A DNA stretch of 64,000 bases, taken from NCBI GenBank assembly GCA_026392465.1, contig JAPLCA010000008.1, positions 124,001 to 188,000 on the forward strand, given 5' to 3'. Within the stretch, counting starts at the first letter, position 1; each line of letters opens with the position of its first letter. Position numbers and translations under genes: made by a program. Under the pieces are notes generated by a model. That model made no database searches. It worked only from the letters and a program-made list of their open reading frames with translations, and was not told the origin of the DNA. The DNA is from Propionibacteriales bacterium (GTDB lineage: Bacteria; Actinomycetota; Actinomycetes; Propionibacteriales; Nocardioidaceae). Positions 48,499 to 56,731 of this stretch are shown one piece after another.

Positions 48499-49690
48499 GA
48501 GGGGGGCGGACCTCGGACGCCCTGTCCGGGCGGGGGCGCTCGGTGGGGACGAGGGGGAGGGCCAGCAGGGGGAGCGCGGCGACGAGGCCGAACGCCCACC
48601 CGTACCCGGCGCCGGCGATGAGCACGCCGACGACGGGCGGCACGGCGGCGCTGACGAGGTACTGGCCGGTGTTCTGCACGCCGAGCGCCTTGCCCGACCA
48701 CCACGGCCCGGCCCGTTCGGCGACGGCCGTGAACGCGAGCCCGTTGTCGGCCACGGTGACGACGCTGGCGACGACGACGAGCACCACCGCGATCGGTGTC
48801 GGCTCGAGGAGACCGAGCGCCAGCATCGCCGCGGCGGCGGCGAGCGCGACGACGCGCATCGGGCCGAGCCTGCTGCCGGCCCGGTCGGACCACCACCCGA
48901 CGCCGACGCGTCCCGCCGACCCGAGCAGCTGGGTGACGGCCACGAGCGCGCCCGCGGCCGGCGCGGACCAGCCGCGCTCGGCGATCAGCCAGGTCAGCAT
49001 GAACGTCCACACGGTGAACTGGGGGACGACGAGCAGGGCCGACGCCGCGTGGATGCGCAGCAGCGACGCGTCGCCGGCGTAGGGGCTGGCGGTCTCGCCG
49101 TCGCGCAGGGCGTCGGCGCGGTCCCGGCGGGGCGGGTCGACGACGAGCACCGCACAGGCCACGAGGGTGACGGCGTTGATCGCGGCGATGGTCAGCAGCG
49201 TGGTGCGCAGGTCGGTCGCCTCGACGAGCGTCGGGACGAGGACGGCGGCGAGGCCGACGCCGAGCGGCAGCGCGGCCTGGCGGATGCCCATGGCGGTGCC
49301 GCGTCGTTCCGGGGGGAACCAGCCCACGACGAGCCGACCGCTGGCGGCGTTGGAGCTGGCGACGCCCACGCCGGCGACGAACCAGCAGGCGGCGAGCGGG
49401 AGGTAGCCGTCGGCGAACGCTGCTGCGGCGCTGCCCGCGGTGGTGACGACGAGGCCGAGCGTGAGGGTGAGTCGTTCACCCCAGCGGTCGACGACGATCC
49501 CCCACCCCACGAGCGAGACGGTGGTGCCGAGCAGCGAGGCCGACGCGAGGGCGCCCGCGTGCCCGAGGGTCAGTCCGCGGTCGCGGGTGAGGAACGGAAT
49601 GAGCGCGACGGCCGCGTTGGCGGCGACCGTGCCTGCGACCTGCGCGAGCATGCCGACCCCGAGCATCAGCCATCGGTTCGGGGACGCCAC
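48485..49690 (-). CDS. MFS transporter
   Basis: 401 aa with 12 TM helices. VDRWGERLTLTLG is the loop 2-3 motif, GRLVVGWFPPERRGTAMGIRQAALPLG is typical of oxalate/nitrate-type or drug MFS exporters. The C-terminal PPPLVE and its TAG stop are encoded by the end of an intergenic repeat, so the natural gene end may have been replaced. The substrate is unknown. ATG 49690. Confidence 0.86.
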   Translation of the reverse strand: MASPNRWLMLGVGMLAQVAGTVAANAAVALIPFLTRDRGLTLGHAGALASASLLGTTVSLVGWGIVVDRWGERLTLTLGLVVTTAGSAAAAFADGYLPLAACWFVAGVGVASSNAASGRLVVGWFPPERRGTAMGIRQAALPLGVGLAAVLVPTLVEATDLRTTLLTIAAINAVTLVACAVLVVDPPRRDRADALRDGETASPYAGDASLLRIHAASALLVVPQFTVWTFMLTWLIAERGWSAPAAGALVAVTQLLGSAGRVGVGWWSDRAGSRLGPMRVVALAAAAAMLALGLLEPTPIAVVLVVVASVVTVADNGLAFTAVAERAGPWWSGKALGVQNTGQYLVSAAVPPVVGVLIAGAGYGWAFGLVAALPLLALPLVPTERPRPDRASEVRPPPLVE

Positions 49691-49739
49691 CGTTCCATGG
49701 TGGGCCCCCGCCGACGGGGCCGCGCGGCCGGGTCGGATG

Positions 49740-50285
49740 TCAGTCGAGGGCGCCGACGTGCGCCAGCGCCTGGCGCACGAGGGTGCCGCGGCCGCCCTCC
49801 ATCTCGTCGAGCACGAGCGGGCCGAGCACCTCCTGCGGCGTCATCCAGGTGAGCTCGAGGGCGTCCTGGCGAGGGTTGCACTCACCGGTGACGGGCACGA
49901 CGTAGACGAGCGCGACAGCGTGCTGGCGCGAGTCGTGCAGCGGGGTGACGCCGGGGAGCGGGAAGTACTCGGCGACCGTGAACGGGACGATCGAGGCGGG
50001 CAGCTGCGGGAAGGCGGTGGGCCCGAGGTCCTTCTCGAGGTTGCGCAGGAGCGCGTCGCGCACCGACTCGCCGTGGGTGACACGACCCGAGACGAAGGTG
50101 CGGGTCATCGCCCCGGTCGTGGCGGAGCCGCGGAGCAGCAGGCCGACGTGCTCGACGCGACCGTGGGCGTCGACCCGGACGGGGATGCCCTCCACGTAGA
50201 GGATCGGCACCCGGGAGCGGGTCTCCTCGAGGGCGATCTCGGAGAGCCAGCCGGGGTTCGGGTCGGGGGTGCGGACGGACGCCAT
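49740..50285 (-). CDS. Nudix-fold protein, DUF4916 type
   Basis: 181 aa from ATG 50285 (MASVRTPDPNPGWLS) with GGGAGGA upstream; the track start at 50366 is too early. The Nudix box is degenerate: GRVTHGESVRDALLRNLEKDLG, where the usual REUXEE glutamates become RNLEKD. Such proteins may have lost or altered hydrolase activity. It lies 52 bp behind the GPP34 gene on the same strand, so they may share a message. Confidence 0.78.
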   Translation of the reverse strand: MASVRTPDPNPGWLSEIALEETRSRVPILYVEGIPVRVDAHGRVEHVGLLLRGSATTGAMTRTFVSGRVTHGESVRDALLRNLEKDLGPTAFPQLPASIVPFTVAEYFPLPGVTPLHDSRQHAVALVYVVPVTGECNPRQDALELTWMTPQEVLGPLVLDEMEGGRGTLVRQALAHVGALD

Positions 50286-50337
50286 GGCCACATCCTCCCT
50301 CATGGTCCCCGGCGACCGCGCCGCCGAGGTCGCGGCG

Positions 50338-50988
50338 TCAGGTGTTGATCGCGCCCAGGACGGCACTCGTCCCGATGACGGCGGTCATGGCGTTCTGCGC
50401 GTCCTGGATCACCTGGCGGACACCGTCGCTCGCCCAGTCGCCCTCGGCCACGACCTTCGCCCGCGCCTTGGCGGCCTTGACGTCGCGACGGTCCACGACG
50501 ATGCCGAGGTGGCCGATGGCCAGCAGCAGCCCCACCAGCGGCCCCGTCGTCTCGTCGGCGGGCTGCTGCTGCAGCAGGACGGCGCGCAGCCGCGCGACCA
50601 GGTCGTCGCGGTGCACGGGGTCCCCGACGTCGTACCGCTCGAGCAGCAGGCGCCGCTGGCGGCGGAGCGCGCCGGCGGTCTCGAGATCGGCGAGCAGGAC
50701 CTTGCGCTGTCGGCGGCCGAGGCGGGAGATGGTGCTCTTCGGCGTGAGCCGACCCTGCTGCCAGACCCGCGCGAAGGCGGCCTGGAGCGATGGGTCGGCC
50801 ACGGGCGTGCGGTCGACGACCTCGACGCGCGCCTTGCGTCCTGCGCCGACCAGCCGCAGTCGTCCGAGCAGCACCAGGTCGATGAGCGCGGCCCCACCGA
50901 GCGCGGGCTCGGTCGCCGTCGTCGCGAGCCGCACCCGGCCCGTCCGCGGGTCGGTCGCGACCAGCAGGAGGTCCTTCGCGACGGTCAT
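50338..50988 (-). CDS. GPP34 (GOLPH3/Vps74-like) family protein
   Basis: 216 aa. MTVAKDLLLVATDPRTGRVRL followed by ALGGAALIDLVLLGRLRL and LTPKSTISRLGRRQRKVLLADLETAGALRRQRR match the GOLPH3/Vps74 fold, which binds phosphoinositides in eukaryotes. Bacterial versions are common in actinobacteria and have no established role. A GTG/ATG start near 50988 is acceptable. The DUF4916 gene follows. Confidence 0.85.
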   Translation of the reverse strand: MTVAKDLLLVATDPRTGRVRLATTATEPALGGAALIDLVLLGRLRLVGAGRKARVEVVDRTPVADPSLQAAFARVWQQGRLTPKSTISRLGRRQRKVLLADLETAGALRRQRRLLLERYDVGDPVHRDDLVARLRAVLLQQQPADETTGPLVGLLLAIGHLGIVVDRRDVKAAKARAKVVAEGDWASDGVRQVIQDAQNAMTAVIGTSAVLGAINT

Positions 50989-51068
50989 GGCCCCAGCGTA
51001 GGCGCCCGCGCTCCACGACGACGGTCGCTCATGAACCAGCGGCGAACGGGTAAGCGACGGACGGGAGA

Positions 51069-51098
51069 CCCCGGCGGTTTGGCCAGAAGCCGCCGGGG
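51069..51098. terminator. Hairpin in spacer 50989-51158
   Basis: CCCCGGCGG (51069-51077) pairs with CCGCCGGGG (51090-51098) around a 12-nt loop. It lies between the divergent GPP34 and ankyrin genes; it may be a leader structure rather than a terminator. Nothing else is seen in the spacer. Confidence 0.4.
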
Positions 51099-51158
51099 CC
51101 GCCCTTCCGAGGCGGGTCGCGGGATGCGCGGACGCCGGCGTCGTCCTACGGTCGCGAC

Positions 51159-51557
51159 ATGAGCGCCACCGCCGACGGCTCCCCCCTCGACCCGCGCGCG
51201 GTCGAGCTCGCGCAGTCCCTGCTCGACGACGCCCGGGAGGGACGCACGGAGCGGCTGGCGGCCCACGTGGACGCCGGGGTGCCCGTCGACCTGACCGACG
51301 CGTCGGGCAACACCGCCCTGATGCTCGCCGCCTACCACGGCCACGCCGACACCGTCGCCGCGCTGGTGCAGCGCGGTGCGAGCGTCGACGCCCTGAACGA
51401 CCGGGGGCAGAGTCCGCTGGCCGGTGCCGTGTTCAAGGGCGAGGACGACGTCGTGCGCGTGCTCCTCGAGGCCGGCGCCGACCCTGACGCGGGTCACCCG
51501 ACCGCTCGCCAGACCGCCGAGATGTTCGGCCGCACCGACCTCGTCGGACCCGCCTGA
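51159..51557 (+). CDS. Ankyrin-repeat protein
   Basis: 132 aa with about three ankyrin repeats: GNTALMLAAYHGHADTVAALVQRGASVD and GQSPLAGAVFKGEDDVVRVLLEAGADPD, after an N-terminal helix pair. It has no other domain or signal peptide, so it is an intracellular protein-binding module. It is transcribed divergently from GPP34. Confidence 0.88.
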   Translation: MSATADGSPLDPRAVELAQSLLDDAREGRTERLAAHVDAGVPVDLTDASGNTALMLAAYHGHADTVAALVQRGASVDALNDRGQSPLAGAVFKGEDDVVRVLLEAGADPDAGHPTARQTAEMFGRTDLVGPA

Positions 51558-51777
51558 GCGCATCGGCCCGACCCGTCCCCGCTCCCCACGAGTAGCAGCC
51601 TCCGGTCCGGTCCGGAGCGTTTTCCCCACATCGTCACGAAATTGTTCGTCGCGGCAACAAACGTAACGTCGTGGGGTCCGCGGACGCGTCCTGCGTGAAA
51701 CGCGATCCCTCCAGGCTGGGCGCGCGAGCCGTGCCACCCCCTGGGCGCGGTCGCCGAACACGAGGGAGACACCACCT

Positions 51778-54700
51778 GTGCACGCATCCATGCGACGGGT
51801 CGCCGGCGGTCTGCTGACCGCCACGCTGACCGCGACCTTCCTGGGAGCCCTGGGCACCACGAGCGCCCTCGGCGCCACCGTGGCGTCGGGCTCCGACTTC
51901 AGCGTCGATCGCGCTCCGGGCGGCTACGCCGTCACGCTCGAGCTCGACGCCCCCCTGCCCGTCAAGGACGACGCCCCCACGCTCGTCGTCGACGGCAAGG
52001 AGATCGGCATCGCCACCGAGTCGCTGAAGGGCGACACGCTCACCGTGCTGACCAGCGACCCCGCCGTCGCCGACGCGACCAGCGTCGAGGCCGGCTGGGC
52101 GAGCCGCAGCGCCTCCGCCAAGGCCGAGCGCACCGGCGAGGTGGCCCAGCCCGAGGAGCTCGCCGACCCCTCCACCCTGGAGACGCTCGACGCGAACCCC
52201 GCCTCGACCGGCTCCTACGAGTACACGCAGGCCGACTACGACTTCGGCACGCAGTCCGTCGCGCTCGCCAACATCGGCGGCGTGCGCGGTGAGATGCAGG
52301 GCCGGCTCTACCTGCCCAAGACGGGCGGGAAGCGCCCCGTCGTCCTGCTGCTGCACGGGCGCCACTCCACCTGCTACGCCGAGGGCAGCTCCAGCGCGTC
52401 GCTCGCGTGGCCGTGCTCGGGCACGCGCCCGCTGTCGATCCCGAGCTACGCCGGCTACGACGGCACCGGGCAGGCCCTCGCGAGCCACGGCTACGCCGTC
52501 ATCTCGATCTCGGCCAACGCCGTGAACGCGAACGACAACCCGCGCTCGCCCGACCAGGGCGCCCAGGCGCGCGGTCAGCTGGTCCTCGACACGCTGTCGC
52601 TGCTGCGCAAGGCCGACGCCGGGCAGCCGGTGACGCTGCACGACGACGCCCGCGACCTCGACGTCACCCTCGACGACGCGCTGCAGGACCCGCTCACCGC
52701 GGCCGACCTGCAGGGCCGCTTCGACCTGTCCGAGGTGGGCCTCATGGGCCACTCGCGTGGTGGTGAGGGCATCACCTCGGCGGCGACGCTCAACGCGGCG
52801 CTCGACGAGCCGTTCGGCATCAAGAGCCTGCTGCCGCTCGCGCCGGTCGACTTCGGCCGCATGACCGTGCCGAACGTGCCGCTCAACGTCGTCCTGCCGT
52901 ACTGCGACGGCGACGTGTCGAACCAGCAGGGTCAGCACATGCTCGACGACTCGCGCTACGCGTTCGACGACGACGCGCTGCGGGCCGGCACGTGGGTCAT
53001 GGGCGCGAACCACAACTTCTTCAACACCGTCTGGACGCCCGGGAAGTTCCCGGCCGGCGTCAGCGACGACTGGGGCGCCACCTCGACGAACCAGACCTGT
53101 GGTCCGGTCCCGGCTGTCGCCGCGACGTCGATCCGCCTGTCGGCCGACGCGCAGTACGACCTCGGCACCGCGTACATGGCCGGCTGGTTCCGGCTGACGC
53201 TCGGTGACGAGAAGCAGTTCCTGCCCATGTTCGACGGCTCGGGCACGCGCCCGGAGGTCGTCGGGAACGCCGACGTCCGCACCGTCACGACCGCGCCCTC
53301 GTCGGCGCGCTCGACCCTGACGTCGTTCGAGTCGACCAGCTCGCTCGTGCGCACGTCGGGACTGGCCACGGCGCAGCCCTGCGCGAGCCTGGCGGGTCGC
53401 ACCATCCCGGCCGCGGCTCCCGCCTGCTCGACGCTCGCGTCGTCGCAGGTGCCGCACTGGACGCCCGCCAGCAACGGCGGCAACGTGCCCGCGACACCTG
53501 TCACCCGGTTCACCTGGACCGGCGACACGGGTGCCGTGCTGGTGACGGTGCCGAAGGCCAAGCGCGACGCGAGCGGCTTCGACCGGCTGTCGCTGAAGGT
53601 GGCCGCCGACGAGACCGTCGTGACCGGCACCGACCTGACCCTCGCGGTCAAGGACGGCTCCGGCGTGACGTGGTCGTCGAAGGTCTCGGCGCTCAACCCG
53701 TACGCCCTCGTGCGCATGCCGGCACCCTCGGACTCGACGACGACGGTGCTCAAGAAGATCGTGCTGCAGCAGGTGAACGTGCCGGTCTCGGCGCTGAAGG
53801 ACGCCGGGCTCGACGTGGCCGACGTGCGGGAGGTGCGGCTGACGGCCGCGACCGGCGCGGACGCCACGACCACCGGCGCGGCGTACCTGTCCGACCTCGC
53901 GTGGGAGTCGTCCTCGCTCGGGACGCCCACCGTGAAGAAGGAGAACACCGTCAACGTGTTCGCCACGGCCGTCGAAGAGGGCGCCTCGGCCGGCACCGCC
54001 GACGTGGGGGTCTACCTGGCGCAGCCCGCGACCGAGCCGGTCGTCGCGTACGTCAGCGTCCTCGGCTCCACCACGGGCCGCGGCGGCATCGCGATGGAGA
54101 AGGTGACCTTCGCGCCAGGCGAGACGTGCAAGGTCGTCACCGGGTCGATCCTCGGCGACAGCCTGGCGTCGACGTCGGCGAGCACGGCGGTCAAGGTCTC
54201 GGCGATCAACACCTCCGGTGCCGTCATGGGTGCCAAGGCGTTCGGCTACCTCACGGTCCGTGAGGACGACGGCGTCACCGGCTCGGCCGTGGCACTGCCG
54301 CCGGTGGGCGCGCAGGGCGACCCGTGCGACGAGCTGGCTCGCTCGACCGAGGTCGGCGCCGTCACGGTCGACGACCCGACGCCCGCTCCGGGTGGTGCGG
54401 TCACGCTGACCGCGTCGGGCTACCGGTCCGGCGAGGGCGTCACGTTCTCGCTCGGCTCGAGCACGCTCGGCACCGCGATCGCCGACCCGTCCGGGGTGGC
54501 CGTGCTCAGCGCGACCGTCCCGGCCGACTTCGCCATCGGCGAGGCGGGCGTCAAGGCGGTCGGCGCGGGCTACGGCCTCACGTCGACCGTCTCGCTCGAG
54601 GTGCTGACCGAGACGTCCACGGAGTTGGCGATCGACCCGGAGCTCCCGGCGATCAACCAGCCCGTGACGCTGACGGCCACGGTCACGGGCGGCGACGGCG

Positions 54701-55461
54701 GCACCGTCACCTTCGCCGACGGCGACACGGTGCTCGGCACGTCGGTGGTCGAGAACGGCACGGCCACCCTCGCGGTGCCGGGCTTCAAGGCCGGCTCGCA
54801 CGAGCTGGTCGCGTCGCTCGCGAAGACGGCGACCGCGCAGGCGTCGCAGTCGGGTGCGGTCTCGTTCACGCTCACCAAGGGTGCCTCGACGATCGCGCTG
54901 GTCATGGCGTCGGCGCAGAGCACCTTCGGCTCCCCGTTGGAGGGTGCCGTGGCGGTCGCCGGGGCCGACGAGGGCACGGTGACGGTCACCGTCGCCGGCA
55001 CTCCGGTGACGGTGGCGCTCGACGCGCAGGGCACGGGACGCTTCCAGCTCCCGGCCACGCTGAAGGTCGGCTCGCACACGGTGAGCGCGGTCTTCGACGG
55101 CACGGACGAGGTCGAGGCGAGCGGCACGGCCACGGCCGACGTCACCGTCGTGAAGCGGGGGACGACGACGGTCACGAACGCGACGTCGTCGGTCAAGCGG
55201 AGTGCGACGTACCGGGTGCGTGCGACGGTCTCGCCGACCGTGGCGGGCGTCGCCCCGTCGGGCGTCGTGCGGGTGTACGTCAAGGCGCCGGGCGCCAAGT
55301 CGTTCACCTGGGCCACGACGGTGCGCCTGTCCGGTGGCACGGTCGTGACCACGCTGAAGGCGCCGAGGACGAAGGGCACGCTGTCCGTCCGCACGGTCTA
55401 CGCGGGCGACGGCTCCTTCACCGGCAGCACCAGCGCGACGAAGGGGGTGCGCATCCGCTGA
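51778..55461 (+). CDS. Large secreted alpha/beta-hydrolase-like protein with Ig-like repeats
   Basis: 1227 aa. A signal peptide (MRRVAGGLLTATLTATFLGALGTTSALGA) precedes an alpha/beta-hydrolase domain with PVVLLLHGRHSTCYAEG and the nucleophile elbow GHSRGG near residue 323; Cys pairs suggest disulfides. After about residue 860 come three or four bacterial Ig-like (Ig_3/Big_5) repeats (SGYRSGEGVTFSLGSSTLG; TVTGGDGGTVTFADGDTVLG). It may be an extracellular esterase with an adhesive tail. GTG 51778 follows GAGGGAG; the ATG at 51790 is possible. No cell-wall sorting signal is visible. Confidence 0.85.
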   Translation: MHASMRRVAGGLLTATLTATFLGALGTTSALGATVASGSDFSVDRAPGGYAVTLELDAPLPVKDDAPTLVVDGKEIGIATESLKGDTLTVLTSDPAVADATSVEAGWASRSASAKAERTGEVAQPEELADPSTLETLDANPASTGSYEYTQADYDFGTQSVALANIGGVRGEMQGRLYLPKTGGKRPVVLLLHGRHSTCYAEGSSSASLAWPCSGTRPLSIPSYAGYDGTGQALASHGYAVISISANAVNANDNPRSPDQGAQARGQLVLDTLSLLRKADAGQPVTLHDDARDLDVTLDDALQDPLTAADLQGRFDLSEVGLMGHSRGGEGITSAATLNAALDEPFGIKSLLPLAPVDFGRMTVPNVPLNVVLPYCDGDVSNQQGQHMLDDSRYAFDDDALRAGTWVMGANHNFFNTVWTPGKFPAGVSDDWGATSTNQTCGPVPAVAATSIRLSADAQYDLGTAYMAGWFRLTLGDEKQFLPMFDGSGTRPEVVGNADVRTVTTAPSSARSTLTSFESTSSLVRTSGLATAQPCASLAGRTIPAAAPACSTLASSQVPHWTPASNGGNVPATPVTRFTWTGDTGAVLVTVPKAKRDASGFDRLSLKVAADETVVTGTDLTLAVKDGSGVTWSSKVSALNPYALVRMPAPSDSTTTVLKKIVLQQVNVPVSALKDAGLDVADVREVRLTAATGADATTTGAAYLSDLAWESSSLGTPTVKKENTVNVFATAVEEGASAGTADVGVYLAQPATEPVVAYVSVLGSTTGRGGIAMEKVTFAPGETCKVVTGSILGDSLASTSASTAVKVSAINTSGAVMGAKAFGYLTVREDDGVTGSAVALPPVGAQGDPCDELARSTEVGAVTVDDPTPAPGGAVTLTASGYRSGEGVTFSLGSSTLGTAIADPSGVAVLSATVPADFAIGEAGVKAVGAGYGLTSTVSLEVLTETSTELAIDPELPAINQPVTLTATVTGGDGGTVTFADGDTVLGTSVVENGTATLAVPGFKAGSHELVASLAKTATAQASQSGAVSFTLTKGASTIALVMASAQSTFGSPLEGAVAVAGADEGTVTVTVAGTPVTVALDAQGTGRFQLPATLKVGSHTVSAVFDGTDEVEASGTATADVTVVKRGTTTVTNATSSVKRSATYRVRATVSPTVAGVAPSGVVRVYVKAPGAKSFTWATTVRLSGGTVVTTLKAPRTKGTLSVRTVYAGDGSFTGSTSATKGVRIR

Positions 55462-55475
55462 CCCGCTGAGCGCGC

Positions 55476-55514
55476 CGACGGGCGTCCGGTCCACCACGGA
55501 CCGGGCGCCCGTCG
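55476..55514 (+). terminator. Terminator hairpin after secreted hydrolase gene
   Basis: The stem CGACGGGCG/CGCCCGTCG encloses a second stem CCGGTCC/GGACCGG. It starts 15 nt after the stop codon. Confidence 0.8.
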
Positions 55515-55587
55515 TCCGTCCCGCTCCGTGCCCCGGCGGAGGCTAGTGTCGACGTGACGCAGTCCAGGGGCCGGAGGGGAGCGGGAC

Positions 55588-55986
55588 GTGGGGCGGTTCG
55601 GGAGCAGGGTCGCCGACCCGAGGGCGTGGGTCGTGGAGCTCGGCCCCGACGAGGATGCGCTCGCACCGGCGGCCGTCGTCGGGACGGAGCAGGAGGCGTT
55701 CGAGCTCCTGAGCGAGGCGCACGCCCGGGCACCCCACCTGCACAACGTGGCCCACGACTGGCCCTTGCGGTCCGGCTCGCCGCTCGCGCCGGGGGAGCGT
55801 CGCGGGGTGCACGTCGTGCTCGGCGCCGACGGGACCTGTGAGGTGTTCGACGACGAGGCCGCGGCCGGTGCCGCCGCGCGGCAGGTCGCCGACCGGGCGG
55901 ACGGCCGTCCTCCCGGCGCCCCGCCCGTGGTGAGCGGGGAGACCGGCACGTGGCTGGTGGACCTTGACGGCGCCGGTTCCCGCTAG
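55588..55986 (+). CDS. Hypothetical protein, 132 aa
   Basis: GTG 55588 is preceded by GGAGGGGAG, and TAGTGT at 55544-55549 is a plausible -10. The protein MGRFGSRVADPRAWVVELGPDEDAL ... VHVVLGADGTCEVFDDEAAAGAAARQVADR shows no known motif and no TM. Its 3' end overlaps the -10 of the TPP-riboswitch transcript, so it precedes but is not part of that operon. Confidence 0.65.
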   Translation: MGRFGSRVADPRAWVVELGPDEDALAPAAVVGTEQEAFELLSEAHARAPHLHNVAHDWPLRSGSPLAPGERRGVHVVLGADGTCEVFDDEAAAGAAARQVADRADGRPPGAPPVVSGETGTWLVDLDGAGSR

Positions 55987-55995
55987 GCTGGTCCC

Positions 55996-56088
55996 ACCAC
56001 GACAGGGGAGCGCCACGCAGAGGGCGCTGAGAGTGCGGAGAAGCCGCAGACCCTTGAACCTGCTCCGGTTAGCACCGGCGAAGGGAGT
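55996..56088 (+). promoter_or_regulatory. TPP riboswitch (THI element)
   Basis: The sequence shows GCGCTGAGAGTGCGG, then ACCCTTGAACCTG, GGTTAGCACCGGCG and AAGGGAG, the conserved core of the thiamine pyrophosphate aptamer. TAGGCT at 55984-55989 is a fitting -10 about 10 nt before the aptamer. It stands directly before the ECF transporter; the AAGGGAG strand of P1 is next to the ATG, so ligand binding probably blocks translation initiation. Confidence 0.95.
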
Positions 56089-56092
56089 CACG

Positions 56093-56731
56093 ATGAGTAG
56101 TTCTGCATCCACGCGTCCGTCCACCGACCTGGGGTCGGCGTTCCGGTACCGCACCGTCGACCTGGTCACGATCGCGACGCTCGCCGTCGCCCTCGGGGTC
56201 ACCTTCTGGGTCTGGGGCAAGGCCTACGCCGGCATCAGCGCCCTGGCGGTCTTCTCCTTCCCGCCGTCCGTCGGCGCGCTGGCCGGGCCCTGGCTGCTCG
56301 CCGGCGTCGTCGCCGGCCTGATCGTCCGCCGCCCGGGTGCCGCGCTCGCGACCGAGCTCGCCGCCGCTGCGGTGTCGGCGCTCGTCCCCGGCGGCACGGA
56401 GTGGGGTCTGAGCGTGCTCGCCTCGGGCCTCGTGCAGGGCCTGGGCGCCGAGCTCGTCCTCGCGCTGTTCCTGTACCGACGGTTCTCGCTCGGCGTCGCC
56501 GTCCTGGCCGGTGCCGGAGCCGGTGCCTTCGGCTCGGTCTACGAGTGGTTCGCCTACTACGAGGGCGTCTTCTCCGGCACGGACCGCCTGATCCACCTCG
56601 CGTTCTTCGCGCTGTCCGGCGCGGTCGTCGCCGGCGCCGGCGGCTGGCTGCTCGTGCGCGCCCTGGCCCGCGCCGGGGTGCTCGACGCCTTCGGCCCCGG
56701 CCGCGAGCTGCACGAGCGGAACGCGGTCTGA
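56093..56731 (+). CDS. ykoE: ECF transporter S component, YkoE type (thiamine precursor)
   Basis: 212 aa, six TM helices: ISALAVFSFPPSVGALAGPWLLAGVVAGLIVRRPGAAL and the long hydrophobic stretch around FGSVYEWFAYYEGVF. YkoE family S components bind hydroxymethylpyrimidine or thiamine. The TPP riboswitch immediately upstream and the ATPase and T component downstream support this. ATG 56093 follows AAGGGAG. Confidence 0.9.
   Translation: MSSSASTRPSTDLGSAFRYRTVDLVTIATLAVALGVTFWVWGKAYAGISALAVFSFPPSVGALAGPWLLAGVVAGLIVRRPGAALATELAAAAVSALVPGGTEWGLSVLASGLVQGLGAELVLALFLYRRFSLGVAVLAGAGAGAFGSVYEWFAYYEGVFSGTDRLIHLAFFALSGAVVAGAGGWLLVRALARAGVLDAFGPGRELHERNAV

Noticed and set aside
51634-55497. 1287-aa minus-strand ORF
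   Set aside because: Antisense shadow of the secreted hydrolase, which has a signal peptide, GHSRGG elbow and Ig-like repeats.
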